Notes: generated by a model not told the origin, from the letters alone. Positions 8,953 to 18,303 are shown, counted from the first letter of the stretch. The stretch: DNA of 64,000 nt from Thiocapsa sp. KS1 (GCF_001499735.1 NZ_LN848257.1:101244-165243); one strand, 5' to 3'. Translations and numbers: made by a program.

Positions 8953-9810
8953 ATGTCCAAGCCGCCTTTCGTCTACCGCGCAACCGAAGAGAATTTCCAG
9001 ACACTCGTTGTCGAGAATTCATTCAAGGGCCCCGTGTTGGTCGACTTTTGGGCCGCCGGTGTCGGTCCGTCGCGTCGCCAGGCGGAGGTATTGGCTCGGC
9101 TCGCCGAGGACTATCGAGGCCGCTTTTTGCTGGTGAGCGTGGATACGGATCACGAAAAGGGAATCGCCGCGCGTTTCGGGGTCCGCAGCCTGCCTTCCTG
9201 TAAGCTCTTTCGCCGCGGGGTCCCGGTGGAGCATGTCCACGGGATGCAAAGCGAGGCGGACTACCGGGCCTTGATCGAACGCCATCTGCTCGGGCCCGCG
9301 AGCGCTCTTCAGGCGCAGGCGCTCGCCTCTTGGCGGGGAGGGGATCACGATCAGGCGATCCGGATCCTCGCAGAGGGTGCCGTTGCCCGGCCCGATGATC
9401 TCTCGTTCCCGACGCTGATGGCGAAGCTCCTGATCCAAGACGGGCGTATCGAGGATGCCTTCGCCCTGCTCGACGCGCTGCCGCCGGCCATGCGCGACGA
9501 TGCCGCGGTCCAACGGCTCCTGATTCATCTGATCCTCGTGCGCGAGGCCATGCAGGCCGCGCCGGCGGTCGACCTGGAGGCGATCCTGGCCGAGTCGCCG
9601 GATCAGCTGGAGGCGCGGCTCGCGCTCGCGGCCACACGCTTGATCGAAGACGATGTCGAGTCCGCGCTTGCACTCTTCGCCGAGATCCATCGGCAGGATC
9701 CGCGTTTTCGCGACGGGATCGGCCGGCGCGGCTTGATCGCCGTCATGGAGCATGTCGGCCGTGACGATCCGCGGGTGGGGCGGTATCGTCGGCTGTTGTT
9801 CCCCCATTAA
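8953..9810 (+). CDS. cnoX: CnoX/YbbN-like thioredoxin-fold co-chaperone
   Basis: 285 residues: an N-terminal thioredoxin domain (1-110) followed by helical TPR-like repeats (about 115-285), the architecture of CnoX (YbbN). The region that carries the active site in thioredoxins reads FWAAGVGPS at 32-40, so both cysteines are missing and redox activity is not expected; the cis-proline region SLPSCKLFRRG is retained. E. coli CnoX keeps one cysteine (SQHC) and hands substrates to GroEL/DnaK. A holdase role here is inferred. The TAA stop is part of a palindromic repeat arm. Confidence 0.88.
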   Translation: MSKPPFVYRATEENFQTLVVENSFKGPVLVDFWAAGVGPSRRQAEVLARLAEDYRGRFLLVSVDTDHEKGIAARFGVRSLPSCKLFRRGVPVEHVHGMQSEADYRALIERHLLGPASALQAQALASWRGGDHDQAIRILAEGAVARPDDLSFPTLMAKLLIQDGRIEDAFALLDALPPAMRDDAAVQRLLIHLILVREAMQAAPAVDLEAILAESPDQLEARLALAATRLIEDDVESALALFAEIHRQDPRFRDGIGRRGLIAVMEHVGRDDPRVGRYRRLLFPH

Positions 9811-9920
9811 ACCGCTGTTAAACCGCGCCCGGCGCGGTATGCGATGTTTTTGGGATGGGATCGGCCCCGGCAGACTTCACGACCGCCGGAGTCGGAGCGG
9901 TTTAAGCTATTAAAAATAGA
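9807..9920. repeat. TTTAAACCGCG-type palindromic element, copy A
   Basis: TTAAACCGCTG at 9807 and TTAAACCGCGCCC at 9818 run into GGCGCGGTAT; after ~55 bases the opposite arm GAGCGGTTTAAGC occurs at 9895-9907, followed by an AT-rich patch (TATTAAAAATAGA). The first arm supplies the TAA stop of the cnoX-like gene. Sequence between the arms is not coding. The rest of the gap to rimO holds nothing recognisable. Confidence 0.6.
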
Positions 9921-10008
9921 TCATTTTCGGATTGCGGACGACAACGATAACGAAAAATTCTGTGACGGTTTGCACTCACCACTTACCACTAAAAATCTCG
10001 GTTGCCCT

Positions 10009-11334
10009 ATGTCGATGACGCAAACCCCCAAGATCGGATTCATCAGCCTCGGCTGTCCCAAGGCGACGGTGGATTCCGAGCGGATCCTCACGCAGCTGCG
10101 TGCGGAGGGCTACGGCATCCCGCCGAGCTACGAGGATGCCGATCTGGTCATCGTCAACACCTGCGGCTTTATCGACGATGCGGTCGAGGAGTCGCTGGAC
10201 GCGATCGGCGAGGCGTTGCACGCCAACGGTCGCGTCATCGTGACGGGTTGCCTGGGTGCGCGCGCCGAGATCGTTCGCAAGGCCCATCCCGAGGTCCTTG
10301 CTGTGACGGGGCCGCATGCACTCGACGAGGTGATGGCGGCGGTGCATGCGCAGCTGCCGGCGCCGCACGATCCCTTCGTCAGTCTGGTTCCGCCGCAGGG
10401 CGTGAAGCTGACGCCGCGGCACTTTGCCTATCTCAAGATCTCGGAGGGCTGCAATCATCGGTGCAGCTTCTGCATCATCCCGAGCCTGCGCGGCGATCTG
10501 GCGAGCCGCCCGATCGGCGAGGTGCTCGCCGAGGCGGAGCGGCTGGTGGAGTCGGGGGTGCGCGAGCTCTTGATCATCTCGCAGGACACCAGCGCCTACG
10601 GGCTGGATCTGCGCTATCGGCCGGATTTTTGGAAGGGCCGGCCGCTGAAGACCGATACGGTCAACCTGGCGCGCGCACTCGGCGAGCTGCCGGCCTGGGT
10701 CCGACTGCACTATGTCTATCCCTATCCGCACGTGGACGAGCTGATCCCGCTGATGGCGGAGGGGCTGATCCTGCCCTATCTGGACATGCCGCTGCAGCAC
10801 GGGAGCGAGCCGATTCTGCGGGCGATGCGCCGTCCGGCGGCGACCGAGAAGGTGCTCGATCGGCTCTCGCGCTGGCGCGAGCAGTGCCCGGAGCTGGTCC
10901 TGCGCAGCACCTTCATCGTCGGTTTTCCGGGCGAGACCGAGGCGGACTTCGAGGAGCTGCTCGACTTCCTGCGCGCCGCTCGGCTCGACCGTGTCGGCTG
11001 TTTCCCCTATTCGCCGGTCGAGGGCGCAACCGCCAACGCGCTGCCCGATCCTGTCCCGGAGCCGGTCAAACACGAGCGGGTCGAGCGCTTTATGGCCGTG
11101 CAGGCCGAGATCAGCCGGGCAAAGCTCGCCGAGCGCATCGGTCAGCGGCTGACGGTGCTGGTCGACGAGGTCGGGGAGGACGAGGTGATCGCCCGCAGCT
11201 ACGCGGACGCACCCGAGATCGACGGCGAGGTCATCATCGCGGGCGCCTGGGAGCTGGATCCGGGGGATTTCATCGAGGTCGAGGTCACGGATGCGGGCGA
11301 CCATGATCTCTGGGCGCAGCCGATCGCCGATTAA
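10009..11334 (+). CDS. rimO: Ribosomal protein uS12 methylthiotransferase RimO
   Basis: Radical SAM enzyme that methylthiolates the conserved Asp of ribosomal protein S12. From the ATG at 10009 it has 441 residues, the same as E. coli RimO. The N-terminal MTTase domain has the three cluster cysteines Cys16 ([12 protein letters not shown]), Cys52 (NTCGF) and Cys81 (TGCLGA). The radical SAM cluster CNHRCSFC is at 148-155, followed by [28 protein letters not shown] and [21 protein letters not shown] are typical, and a TRAM domain closes the protein. [10 protein letters not shown] instead of the usual GCPKNLVDSE is a small deviation. A longer in-frame start at 9844 lies in repeat A and is rejected. 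Confidence 0.96.
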   Translation: MSMTQTPKIGFISLGCPKATVDSERILTQLRAEGYGIPPSYEDADLVIVNTCGFIDDAVEESLDAIGEALHANGRVIVTGCLGARAEIVRKAHPEVLAVTGPHALDEVMAAVHAQLPAPHDPFVSLVPPQGVKLTPRHFAYLKISEGCNHRCSFCIIPSLRGDLASRPIGEVLAEAERLVESGVRELLIISQDTSAYGLDLRYRPDFWKGRPLKTDTVNLARALGELPAWVRLHYVYPYPHVDELIPLMAEGLILPYLDMPLQHGSEPILRAMRRPAATEKVLDRLSRWREQCPELVLRSTFIVGFPGETEADFEELLDFLRAARLDRVGCFPYSPVEGATANALPDPVPEPVKHERVERFMAVQAEISRAKLAERIGQRLTVLVDEVGEDEVIARSYADAPEIDGEVIIAGAWELDPGDFIEVEVTDAGDHDLWAQPIAD

Positions 11335-11544
11335 ATTGCGTCCGATGCGACGTGCGGGCTCGGAATTCGGGGCTAGATTCTCACGTCCATGAGCAGTCGG
11401 CGAAGACGCGATTTAAGTTATTAATAAATATTAAACTTTCCTAAACCGCGTTGCGTCGAGGTCGTTAAGTACGACGAGGCCGAGAGAAAGGACGAAGCGA
11501 CTTGGATCGCTCCGAACGCGGTTTAGGCTCCGGACGCGGTTCAG
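11331..11544. repeat. TTTAAACCGCG-type palindromic element, copy B
   Basis: The arm TTAAATTGCGTCC (11331-11343) contains the rimO stop. The opposite arm GACGCGATTTAAG is at 11405-11417, followed by 24 AT-rich bases, then TAAACCGCGTTGCG (11442-11455), and after ~58 bases GAACGCGGTTTAGG (11514-11527) with a decayed third arm GGACGCGGTTCAG (11532-11544). So two arm-pair units stand in tandem with an AT-rich joint and fill almost the whole 216-base gap between rimO and the converging DUF2892 gene. Confidence 0.65.
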
Positions 11545-11550
11545 TTGGCG

Positions 11551-11751
11551 TCAGAAGGCGGGGCCGGTCTTCTTGCCCATCTTCTTCAGGATCAGGGCCA
11601 TCGGGCAGAATCCGGTGAAGGCCGACTGGAAGAGATTCAGGCCGACGAAGGCCGTGAACCACAGCCAGTAGGGGCTGACGTAGTGCGCAAGCAGCAGCGA
11701 GATCAGGATGAAGGCGCCGGCGACGGCAAACACGATACGCTCGATCGACAT
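11551..11751 (-). CDS. DUF2892 family inner-membrane protein
   Basis: 66-residue protein with two hydrophobic segments ([21 protein letters not shown] and [28 protein letters not shown]) and the DUF2892 ending [13 protein letters not shown]. This is the transmembrane unit also fused to rhodanese domains in YgaP-like proteins; on its own its function is unknown. The ATG at 11751 has GGAG six bases upstream. Another in-frame ATG two codons earlier is less well placed, and a still longer opening to 11802 is unnecessary. Divergent from the kinase gene at 11883. Confidence 0.85.
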   Translation of the reverse strand: MSIERIVFAVAGAFILISLLLAHYVSPYWLWFTAFVGLNLFQSAFTGFCPMALILKKMGKKTGPAF

Positions 11752-11882
11752 GAACATCTCCAAAGGTTCGGGTAGCGGGTTGGGGAAGGGCGAATGTCCC
11801 ACGGGATATTAAAGAACGCTTATACTCGGTTCAAGTTCGACTGACGTAAGGTTTTTGCCGGACGGATGAGGGTGGCTGCCCT

Positions 11883-13472
11883 GTGGATGTCGACGCCTTT
11901 CCGCGCTTGATCGAAGCCCTGATGCGACCGGATGCCTATCCGCACCCCGCCGATCTGGTCGAGCACATCGAAACACACATCTCCCATGTGTTCCTCGCGG
12001 GCGCATTCGCCTACAAGCTCAAGAAGCCGATCGACCTGGGTTTTCTCGACTTCTCGACACTGGAACGCCGCCGCCGCTGTTGCGAGGAGGAGCTGCGGTT
12101 GAATCGGCGTCTGGCGCCGGATCTCTATATCGGTTTGGTCGGCGTTGCCGGCACGCCAAGCGTGCCGCGCATCGGCGGACCCGGTCCGGTGCAGGAGTAT
12201 GCCGTGCAGATGCATCGTTTCCCGCAAGAAGCGCTGCTCGACCGTCGGGAGCTGTCCGGCGAGCTGATCGATCGCTTGGCCGTGGAGATCGCGGAGTTTC
12301 ACGCCTGGATCCCCGTCGCCGATAGCGAAAGCCCGTACGGGACTCCGGCGGCGGTGCTTGAACCCATGATCGAAAATCTGGCACCGATTCGTGCCCGCAC
12401 CCTGCTGCCGGATTCAGGCGATCGTCTGGATTGTCTCGAATCCTGGATGCGCGCGCGGTGGCAGGCATCAATCCCCATGATCGAGCGGCGGCGCCGCAAC
12501 GGCTATGTCCGCGAGTGTCACGGCGACATGCATCGCGGCAACATCGCTTTGGTCGACGGCGAGATCCGCATCTTCGACGCGATCGAGTTCAACCCCTTCC
12601 TGCGCTGGATCGACACGGCAAGCGAGATCGCCTTCCTGGTCATGGATCTGGATGAGTCGGGTGCGGCGCCGTTGGCGCGGCGTTTCCTGAACCGCTATCT
12701 CGAGCGCAGCGGCGATTACGAGCTGTTGGCCATGCTGGATCTCTACAAGGTGTATCGCGCGCTCGTCCGGGCCAAGGTGATGGCGATCCGTCTCGGGCAG
12801 GCCGATCCGGATTCGGCACAAGAGTCGCGCGATACGAGCACCTGCATCCGCTATCTGGAGCTTGCCGAGTCCTACACGGCCCGCACCCGTCCGCCCCGTC
12901 TGCTCATTGCGTGCGGATTGTCGGGGTCCGGAAAAAGCTGTTTGGGGCGCCGGCTCGGCGAGGCACTGCCGCTGATCCACCTGCGCTCCGATATCGAGCG
13001 CAAGCGCCTCTTCGGCATCTCGGAGGCTGTTTCCAGCCGGGCGTCGCTCGACGCCGGGATCTATTTTCCGACCGCGACCGAATGGACGTATGCCCGGCTG
13101 TTGCGTCTGGCGGAGGCGATCCTCGGCTATGGTTACGACGTGCTGGTGGATGCGACCTTCATCACCCGCGCGCGGCGCGCGCGTTTCTGGGAATTGGCGC
13201 GACGCCGGTGCATCCCGGCCGTCATCCTGGCGCTGGATGCGTCCGTGGATGTGCTGCGTAGCCGCATCATCTGTCGGCAAGCCGAGAACACGGATGTCTC
13301 GGATGCGGATTTGCTGGTTCTCGAGCGTCAACGCTTGGCCTTGGAACCCTTGGCGGACGAAGAGCGTGCCCGCGCGGTCTTCATCGATACCGGGCAGAGC
13401 CCGTCTTTACCCGAGGTGCTCGTACGGATCGAGTCGGCCTTCGTCTCGGAGCACGCCCCTACCGGGCAATAA
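11883..13472 (+). CDS. Two-domain kinase: aminoglycoside phosphotransferase-like plus P-loop ATPase
   Basis: 529 residues. The first ~330 form an APH-like kinase domain, with the catalytic loop ECHGDMHRGNIAL (His-Gly-Asp..Asn) and the metal-binding IFDAIEFNPFLRWID. The remaining ~190 form a P-loop kinase domain starting LLIACGLSGSGKSCLGRRLG, with DATFITRARRARFWELAR downstream, as in gluconate-kinase/zeta-toxin-like AAA_33 domains. The fusion is a known family with no firmly assigned substrate; antibiotic resistance should not be assumed. The start is GTG at 11883 with GAGGGTGG upstream. Its last 14 bases overlap the end of the converging EamA gene. Confidence 0.85.
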   Translation: MDVDAFPRLIEALMRPDAYPHPADLVEHIETHISHVFLAGAFAYKLKKPIDLGFLDFSTLERRRRCCEEELRLNRRLAPDLYIGLVGVAGTPSVPRIGGPGPVQEYAVQMHRFPQEALLDRRELSGELIDRLAVEIAEFHAWIPVADSESPYGTPAAVLEPMIENLAPIRARTLLPDSGDRLDCLESWMRARWQASIPMIERRRRNGYVRECHGDMHRGNIALVDGEIRIFDAIEFNPFLRWIDTASEIAFLVMDLDESGAAPLARRFLNRYLERSGDYELLAMLDLYKVYRALVRAKVMAIRLGQADPDSAQESRDTSTCIRYLELAESYTARTRPPRLLIACGLSGSGKSCLGRRLGEALPLIHLRSDIERKRLFGISEAVSSRASLDAGIYFPTATEWTYARLLRLAEAILGYGYDVLVDATFITRARRARFWELARRRCIPAVILALDASVDVLRSRIICRQAENTDVSDADLLVLERQRLALEPLADEERARAVFIDTGQSPSLPEVLVRIESAFVSEHAPTGQ

Positions 13473-14334
13473 GCGCCACGCCTGCGAGCATCAGCAGACC
13501 GCCCGGCAGACGCGTCGAGAGCCCGGTCTCGCGGAAGACCAGGACGCCGTACAGAATGCCGAAGAGCAGACTGGTGCGTTTGACGGCGATCATGTACGCC
13601 ACCTCGACCTGTTGAACGGCGAGGAAGTGGGTGTAGACCATCAGACCCATCAGGACGCCGACCAGCAGCACAGGTCCGGGACGGCGCGCCAGCTTGCGCA
13701 GCAGCCGGGGCCGCGGCAGTACGAACAGTAGGCAAACAGCCGCTCCGAGCAGCGCAAAGTAGAAGGCCCCGAAATACTCGGAGTCCAGGTGACGCATGGC
13801 CCCTTTGCCCAAGGTGGACGTCAACGCATAGATGGCGGCAACCGCAAGCATCATCCGCGAGCCGGGCTCCGCGACGATGGCCGTGAACGGACGGGTCCAG
13901 CTTCTCCAGTCGCGTCGGTCGGCATGCCGGCTGTTGATCAGCCAGGCGCCGGCCACCACCAACCCGATACCGGCGGCACCGAGCGGGCTGACCGTCTCGC
14001 CGAGCAGCACCCAAGCCACCGCCATGACGAACACCGGGGTGAAGGCCAGGTAGGGCAGGGTGAGCGAGAGCGGGTGGTCGCGGATCGCCGCCATGTAGAG
14101 CAGCATTGCGGCGATTTCCAACGGGATGAGGACCGCGATCCACACCCAAAAGGCCGGCTGCAGATCCAGGACCGGCGGCATGCCGATCAGCAGCGGCGTC
14201 ATGAGAAGCCCGACGACGCCGAAGCGCACGACGACCAGCTCGCGGGCCGAGAAGCCTTGCAGCCAGGCCTTGGTTGCGGCGTCCGCACTCGCCAGGGAGA
14301 AGGCGCAGAGCAGGGAGAGGCTGACCCAGTCCAT
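13459..14334 (-). CDS. EamA/DMT superfamily transporter
   Basis: 291-residue inner-membrane protein with about ten hydrophobic segments in two EamA halves. The first half ends around AGIGLVVAGAWLI, and the second starts at MMLAVAAIYALTSTLGKGAM. VVVRFGVVGLL and YMIAVKRTSLLFGILYGVLVFRE are typical EamA elements. Substrate cannot be read from sequence; the family exports amino acids, nucleotide sugars and metabolites. It starts 25 bases after the dusA stop, so it is probably the second gene of a dusA operon. Its 3' end overlaps the converging kinase gene. Confidence 0.88.
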   Translation of the reverse strand: MDWVSLSLLCAFSLASADAATKAWLQGFSARELVVVRFGVVGLLMTPLLIGMPPVLDLQPAFWVWIAVLIPLEIAAMLLYMAAIRDHPLSLTLPYLAFTPVFVMAVAWVLLGETVSPLGAAGIGLVVAGAWLINSRHADRRDWRSWTRPFTAIVAEPGSRMMLAVAAIYALTSTLGKGAMRHLDSEYFGAFYFALLGAAVCLLFVLPRPRLLRKLARRPGPVLLVGVLMGLMVYTHFLAVQQVEVAYMIAVKRTSLLFGILYGVLVFRETGLSTRLPGGLLMLAGVALIAR

Positions 14335-14358
14335 GGCGCCGCGCGCGGGGTCCGCCGG

Positions 14359-15375
14359 CTAAGGCCGCGGCTCGGGCGGCAGCTTGGCGGTCAGGACCTC
14401 GATGCCTGCACCCGCAAGATGCGCCTGCGTGCTCAGATGGCGTCGCCAGGCGCGCGCGCCGGGTTGGCCTTGGAAGAGACCGAGGATATGCCGGCTCATG
14501 GCGCTCAGCGGCGTGCCCTTCGCGAGCTCGCGCTCCACGTAGAGCAGGAAGGCGTCGAGGACCTCGTTGCGCGTCGGTGCGCGACGGGCATCCCCGAAGA
14601 TCACGCGGTCCGCCTCGGCGAGAATCCAAGGGTTGTGATAGGCCTCGCGACCGATCATGACCCCGTCGAGGGTCTCGAGAAACCCTTGAGTCTCGTCCAG
14701 GGTCTTGATGCCCCCGTTGATCGCAATGGTCTGATGCGGCAGATCGCGCTTGAGCTGCTCGACCACGTCGTAGCACAACGGCGGGATGTCGCGGTTCTCC
14801 TTCGGGCTCAGCCCGGCGAGCCAGGCCTTGCGCGCATGTACGATCAGCGCGTCGCAGCCGGCCTCGGTCACGGCGCCGGCAAAGTCCAGAAGCTCGCCGT
14901 AGCTGTCGCGATCGTCGATCCCGATGCGGGTCTTGACGGTCACCGGCACCGCCACGGCATCCTTCATCGCCGCCACGCAGTCCGCGACCAGTCTCGGCTC
15001 GGCCATCAAACAGGCCCCGAACCGGCCGTTTTGCACCCGGTCCGACGGACAACCGACATTGATGTTGATCTCGTCGTAGCCCCGATCGGCGCCCATCCGT
15101 GCGCACTGCGCCATGTCCTGCGGGTCGGAGCCGCCGAGCTGGAGTGCGATCGGGTGCTCGGCGGGATCGAAGCGGAGGAAGCGCTCGCGGTCGCCTCTTT
15201 GATCTCCATGGATCAGCGCACCCGTCGTGACCATCTCGGTGTAGAGCAGGGTGTGTCGGCTGAGAAGGCGCAGGAAATATCGGCAGTGGCGGTCGGTCCA
15301 GTCCAACATCGGGGCAATGGACAGGCGGCGATCCAGCGAAGGTGCGGGGAGGGAAGACAAAGAGGTGCCTAGCAA
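14359..15375 (-). CDS. dusA: tRNA-dihydrouridine(20/20a) synthase DusA
   Basis: FMN enzyme reducing U20/U20a in the tRNA D-loop with NADPH. The sequence closely follows E. coli DusA: LSIAPMLDWTDRHCRYFLRLLSRHTLLYTEMV, ALQLGGSDP, GYDEININVGCPSDRVQNGRFGACLM (catalytic Cys122) and VTVKTRIGIDD. The start is unclear: no ATG precedes the conserved core. TTG at 15375 is used here; TTG at 15360 is an alternative, and neither has a strong Shine-Dalgarno sequence. It is followed closely by the EamA gene. Confidence 0.95.
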   Translation of the reverse strand: MLGTSLSSLPAPSLDRRLSIAPMLDWTDRHCRYFLRLLSRHTLLYTEMVTTGALIHGDQRGDRERFLRFDPAEHPIALQLGGSDPQDMAQCARMGADRGYDEININVGCPSDRVQNGRFGACLMAEPRLVADCVAAMKDAVAVPVTVKTRIGIDDRDSYGELLDFAGAVTEAGCDALIVHARKAWLAGLSPKENRDIPPLCYDVVEQLKRDLPHQTIAINGGIKTLDETQGFLETLDGVMIGREAYHNPWILAEADRVIFGDARRAPTRNEVLDAFLLYVERELAKGTPLSAMSRHILGLFQGQPGARAWRRHLSTQAHLAGAGIEVLTAKLPPEPRP

Positions 15376-15590
15376 CGGGGTGTTGGATGAGTCGGTGTGA
15401 CTGAACGACGGCGCTTAGTCTATCCGCGTGCGGCGTCGGCGGGTACCGGTTCGGGACGCTGGATCGAGGTGTCGGAGAAATTCGCGGGTCGCGTGGGCGC
15501 GAAGACAGGACCGATGCCTATCCTCGCGTTCAGTTTGGTCGAGATGTCAGGTGAGCTGTGGAGCGTTCCCTACCCGTCCGTGACTGCGCC

Positions 15591-15637
15591 GCTCCGATCG
15601 ACCGCCGACCTTCGGGTCGGGGTCGGTCGATCGGAGC
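15591..15637. terminator. Long hairpin with UUCG loop between garB and dusA
   Basis: GCTCCGATCGACC (15591-15603) pairs with GGTCGATCGGAGC (15625-15637); inside, CCGACC and GGTCGG enclose TTCG. On the plus strand it is followed by CTTTT. It lies nine bases after the garB stop and is its probable 3' end, although the T-run is on the other strand. The arm core CGATCGACC is shared with the aqpZ hairpin at 968-1001. Confidence 0.6.
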
Positions 15638-15645
15638 CTTTTGGA

Positions 15646-17022
15646 TCAAGAACCCTGTCCCGGACGTCTCACCGGCTCCTTGAGTGTGACCAGCTCCTCG
15701 GCGCTGCTCGGGTGGATCGCCACGGTCGAGTCCAGATCGGCCTTGGTTGCGCCCATCTTTACCGCCACGCCGAAACCCTGCATCATCTCGTCGACGCCGT
15801 CGCCGATCGCATGGATGCCGACGATCCGCTCCTCGGGACCGATGCAGACCAGTTTCATGGCGGTCTTGGGGCCGTGCGCGTTCAGTGCGTAACGCATCGG
15901 CGTGAAGCTGGTCTCGTAGACCGTCAGGGTGTCGCCGTAGCGCTCGCGCGCCTCGGGCTCGGTCAAGCCGACCTTGCCGATCGGCGGGTGTGCGAAGACG
16001 ACCGTCGGGACGTTCTCGTAATCCAGCTTGAGATCCGGCTTGCCGCCGAACAGTCGCTCGGCTAGGCGGCGCCCGGCGGCGATGGCGACCGGGGTCAAGG
16101 GTTCGCGGCCGATCACGTCGCCGATGGCATAGATGCCCGGCACGTTGGTGTTCTGGTATGCATCGACCGGGATGATGCCGTTCGGCTGCATCGCGACCCC
16201 CGCGGCCTCAAGATTCAGCTCCCGCGTGTTCGGCGTTCGCCCGACGGCCCAGAGGAGGGTGTCGAAGCCGCCCAGACGCTCGCCGTCGCGGGCGACCAAC
16301 GCAAGGCCGTCGGCATTCTTCTCAAGCGCGGCGACCTCGAATTCCAGCCGCAGCGCGATGCCGTCGGCAGTCATGTTCTCCGCCAGCGTCTCGCTGATCA
16401 TGGGGTCGAAGAGGAAGAGCACGCGATCCTCGAGCGCCACGATGGTGACCTCGGTGCCGAGTGCGCGCAGGACCCCGGCGAGCTCCACGCCGATGTAGCC
16501 GCCGCCGATGATGGCGACGCGCTTGGGCTGAGTCTCCAGCGCGAAGAAACCGTCGGAGGTGATGCCCAGCTCGGCGCCCGGCATCCGCGGCACGATCGGG
16601 CGCCCGCCGGTCGCGATGACGATGTGGTCGGCGCTGTAGCGAGCTTCGCCGACTGCAATGGTCTTAGCATCGATGAAGCGCGCCTGACCCTGAATGCGTG
16701 TGATGCCTTGCCGCTCGACGTAGCCGTCCCAGTAATCATTGATGTCGGCGACATAGCGATTCCGTCCCGCAACGAGCATGGGCCAGTCGATACCCTCGGA
16801 CCGCACCTTCACGCCGTAGCCGGGCGCGTCGGCGACAGCCGCCGCCAGGTTGGCGCCATACCACATGACCTTCTTGGGGACACAGCCGGCATTCACGCAG
16901 GTGCCCCCGAGCTTTCCCGTCTCGACCACGGCGACGCGCCGACCGAGCTGCGCGGCCTTCTCGGCCACGGCCAGGCCGCCGCTTCCGCCTCCGATGGCGA
17001 TCAGGTCGAAATGTTCATTCAT
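15646..17022 (-). CDS. garB: Glutathione amide reductase (glutathione-disulfide reductase family)
   Basis: 458-residue flavoprotein. FAD site [17 protein letters not shown]; redox disulfide [10 protein letters not shown] (Cys42, Cys47); NAD(P) site [15 protein letters not shown]-terminal catalytic HPSSAEE. E. coli Gor uses two Arg (FVRKHAPLR) to bind the NADPH 2'-phosphate. Here the aligned stretch [10 protein letters not shown] has Leu197 and Phe203 in their places and Glu198 between, which argues for NADH. The characterised Chromatium gracile enzyme is NADH-dependent and reduces glutathione amide disulfide. The peroxiredoxin-glutaredoxin gene 90 bases upstream is its known partner. The ATG at 17022 ([12 protein letters not shown]) is preferred over 17058. 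A plain glutathione reductase is the alternative. Confidence 0.9.
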   Translation of the reverse strand: MNEHFDLIAIGGGSGGLAVAEKAAQLGRRVAVVETGKLGGTCVNAGCVPKKVMWYGANLAAAVADAPGYGVKVRSEGIDWPMLVAGRNRYVADINDYWDGYVERQGITRIQGQARFIDAKTIAVGEARYSADHIVIATGGRPIVPRMPGAELGITSDGFFALETQPKRVAIIGGGYIGVELAGVLRALGTEVTIVALEDRVLFLFDPMISETLAENMTADGIALRLEFEVAALEKNADGLALVARDGERLGGFDTLLWAVGRTPNTRELNLEAAGVAMQPNGIIPVDAYQNTNVPGIYAIGDVIGREPLTPVAIAAGRRLAERLFGGKPDLKLDYENVPTVVFAHPPIGKVGLTEPEARERYGDTLTVYETSFTPMRYALNAHGPKTAMKLVCIGPEERIVGIHAIGDGVDEMMQGFGVAVKMGATKADLDSTVAIHPSSAEELVTLKEPVRRPGQGS

Positions 17023-17112
17023 TGTCTTGACTCCCGGTCCTGTCTTCGGATCCCTCACGGATCGGGCGATCCGACCGCAACCGGATCGCCCGTCGATCTC
17101 GCCGAGTCGGCC

Positions 17113-17856
17113 TTAAGCGGCGCGATGCTCCTTCAGCCAAGCCTCGACAGCCTCGGAACCACCGACCAGCTTGCCGTTGACAAAGACCTGCGGCACGGTC
17201 GCTGCGTTGGCGACGGCCCGCAGGGTCTGCTCGGTGTAGTCGCGGTTCAGCACCAGCTCTTCATAGGCGATCCCGGCGTTGCGCAGGGCCTCTTTTGCCT
17301 TGACGCAGAAGGGGCAGCCGTCGCGGGTCATGATGGTGACGTCGAGCGGCTTCGCGGCTTCCGGCGCCAGATAGGCGAGCATGGTGTCCGCATCGGAGAC
17401 ACCGTAGGGGTCGCCTTCGACCTCGGGCTCGATGAACATCTGCTCCACGACGCCGTCGCGCACCAGCATCGAGTAGCGCCAGGACCGCTTGCCGAAGCCC
17501 AGATCGTCCTTGTCGACCAACATGCCCATGCCGTCGGTGAACTCGCCGTTGCCGTCGGGGATGAAGGTGACGTTGTCGGCATGCTGTGCCTTCTTCCATT
17601 CGTTCATTACGAAGGTATCGTTGACCGACATACACACGACCTCGTCGACGCCGTGCTTCTTGAAGGTCGGAACCAACTGGTTGTAACGCGGGACGTGCGA
17701 GGAGGAGCAGGTCGGCGTGAAGGCGCCCGGCAAGGAGAAGACCACGACGGTCTTGCCCTTGAAGATATCGTCGGTGGTCACGTCGACCCACTCGTGACCG
17801 CGACGGGTGTGGAAGGTGACCTGCGGAACGCGGCTGCCGATGCGATTCTCGAACAT
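17113..17856 (-). CDS. garA: Peroxiredoxin-glutaredoxin hybrid (glutathione amide-dependent peroxidase)
   Basis: 247 residues: a Prx5-type peroxiredoxin domain (1-165) with peroxidatic Cys50 in [16 protein letters not shown], then a glutaredoxin domain (172-247) with CPFC at 181-184, [18 protein letters not shown] and AWLKEH. The fused glutaredoxin lets the enzyme reduce itself with glutathione or glutathione amide, so it detoxifies H2O2 and alkyl hydroperoxides in the cytoplasm. The ATG at 17856 has GGAG upstream. Followed by garB 90 bases downstream on the same strand, the order described in Chromatium. Confidence 0.93.
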   Translation of the reverse strand: MFENRIGSRVPQVTFHTRRGHEWVDVTTDDIFKGKTVVVFSLPGAFTPTCSSSHVPRYNQLVPTFKKHGVDEVVCMSVNDTFVMNEWKKAQHADNVTFIPDGNGEFTDGMGMLVDKDDLGFGKRSWRYSMLVRDGVVEQMFIEPEVEGDPYGVSDADTMLAYLAPEAAKPLDVTIMTRDGCPFCVKAKEALRNAGIAYEELVLNRDYTEQTLRAVANAATVPQVFVNGKLVGGSEAVEAWLKEHRAA

Positions 17857-18303
17857 GGTGTCATTCTCCAAGGTTGGGTTGAAAGGCGATTGTGCGTGAT
17901 GCGTGTCGATGGAGGCTAGACTAACGGGGTCGTCTCGATAAGAAAAATGGATTGTTTGTATCGTATTGATCGTTACAGACGATCAGCGTTCGGTTGGACC
18001 TGTCTTCGGGTTCCGTCCCTTTCGCCGAGCTTCGATACGAGCATCCGCAGTAGACGCCTGATCGTGGGTTTCCGACCCCATGGGCTACCTCGTCTGTTTA
18101 GGGGCGACGAGCCGCGGTTCAACGGTTGTGCGTGCGGTTTGACGAAATCCGCCTAAACTAAGCCGAGCTTGCGGGACTTCGCCGCGAGGGCATCGAACCC
18201 GGTGCCATCGGCTTGGGAATCACCCGACGGGGCACCGAGAGGTGTCGCGGGGCGAGGCATGAGGCATCGATGTTGGCGTGATCACGAACAGAGGCATCCT
18301 GTC
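17857..18303. other. 447-bp gap upstream of garA; possible LysR/OxyR-type operator
   Basis: No convincing gene. Near its garA side, 17937-17962 holds an interrupted palindrome GATA-N18-TATC in AT-rich sequence, about 80 bases before the garA ATG, with a possible -10 (TAGTCT, minus strand) closer in. OxyR control would suit a peroxidase operon, but the match to the four-part OxyR site is poor. No tRNA, repeat or terminator was recognised in the remainder. Confidence 0.3.

Noticed and set aside
11883..13472. Aminoglycoside resistance kinase
   Set aside because: The catalytic loop is shared by the wider APH-like kinase fold; the fused P-loop domain and chromosomal housekeeping setting point to an unknown metabolic role.
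15397..16065. 222-residue plus-strand frame upstream of and over garB
   Set aside because: It crosses the 15591-15637 hairpin and then runs antisense to garB; no family motif.
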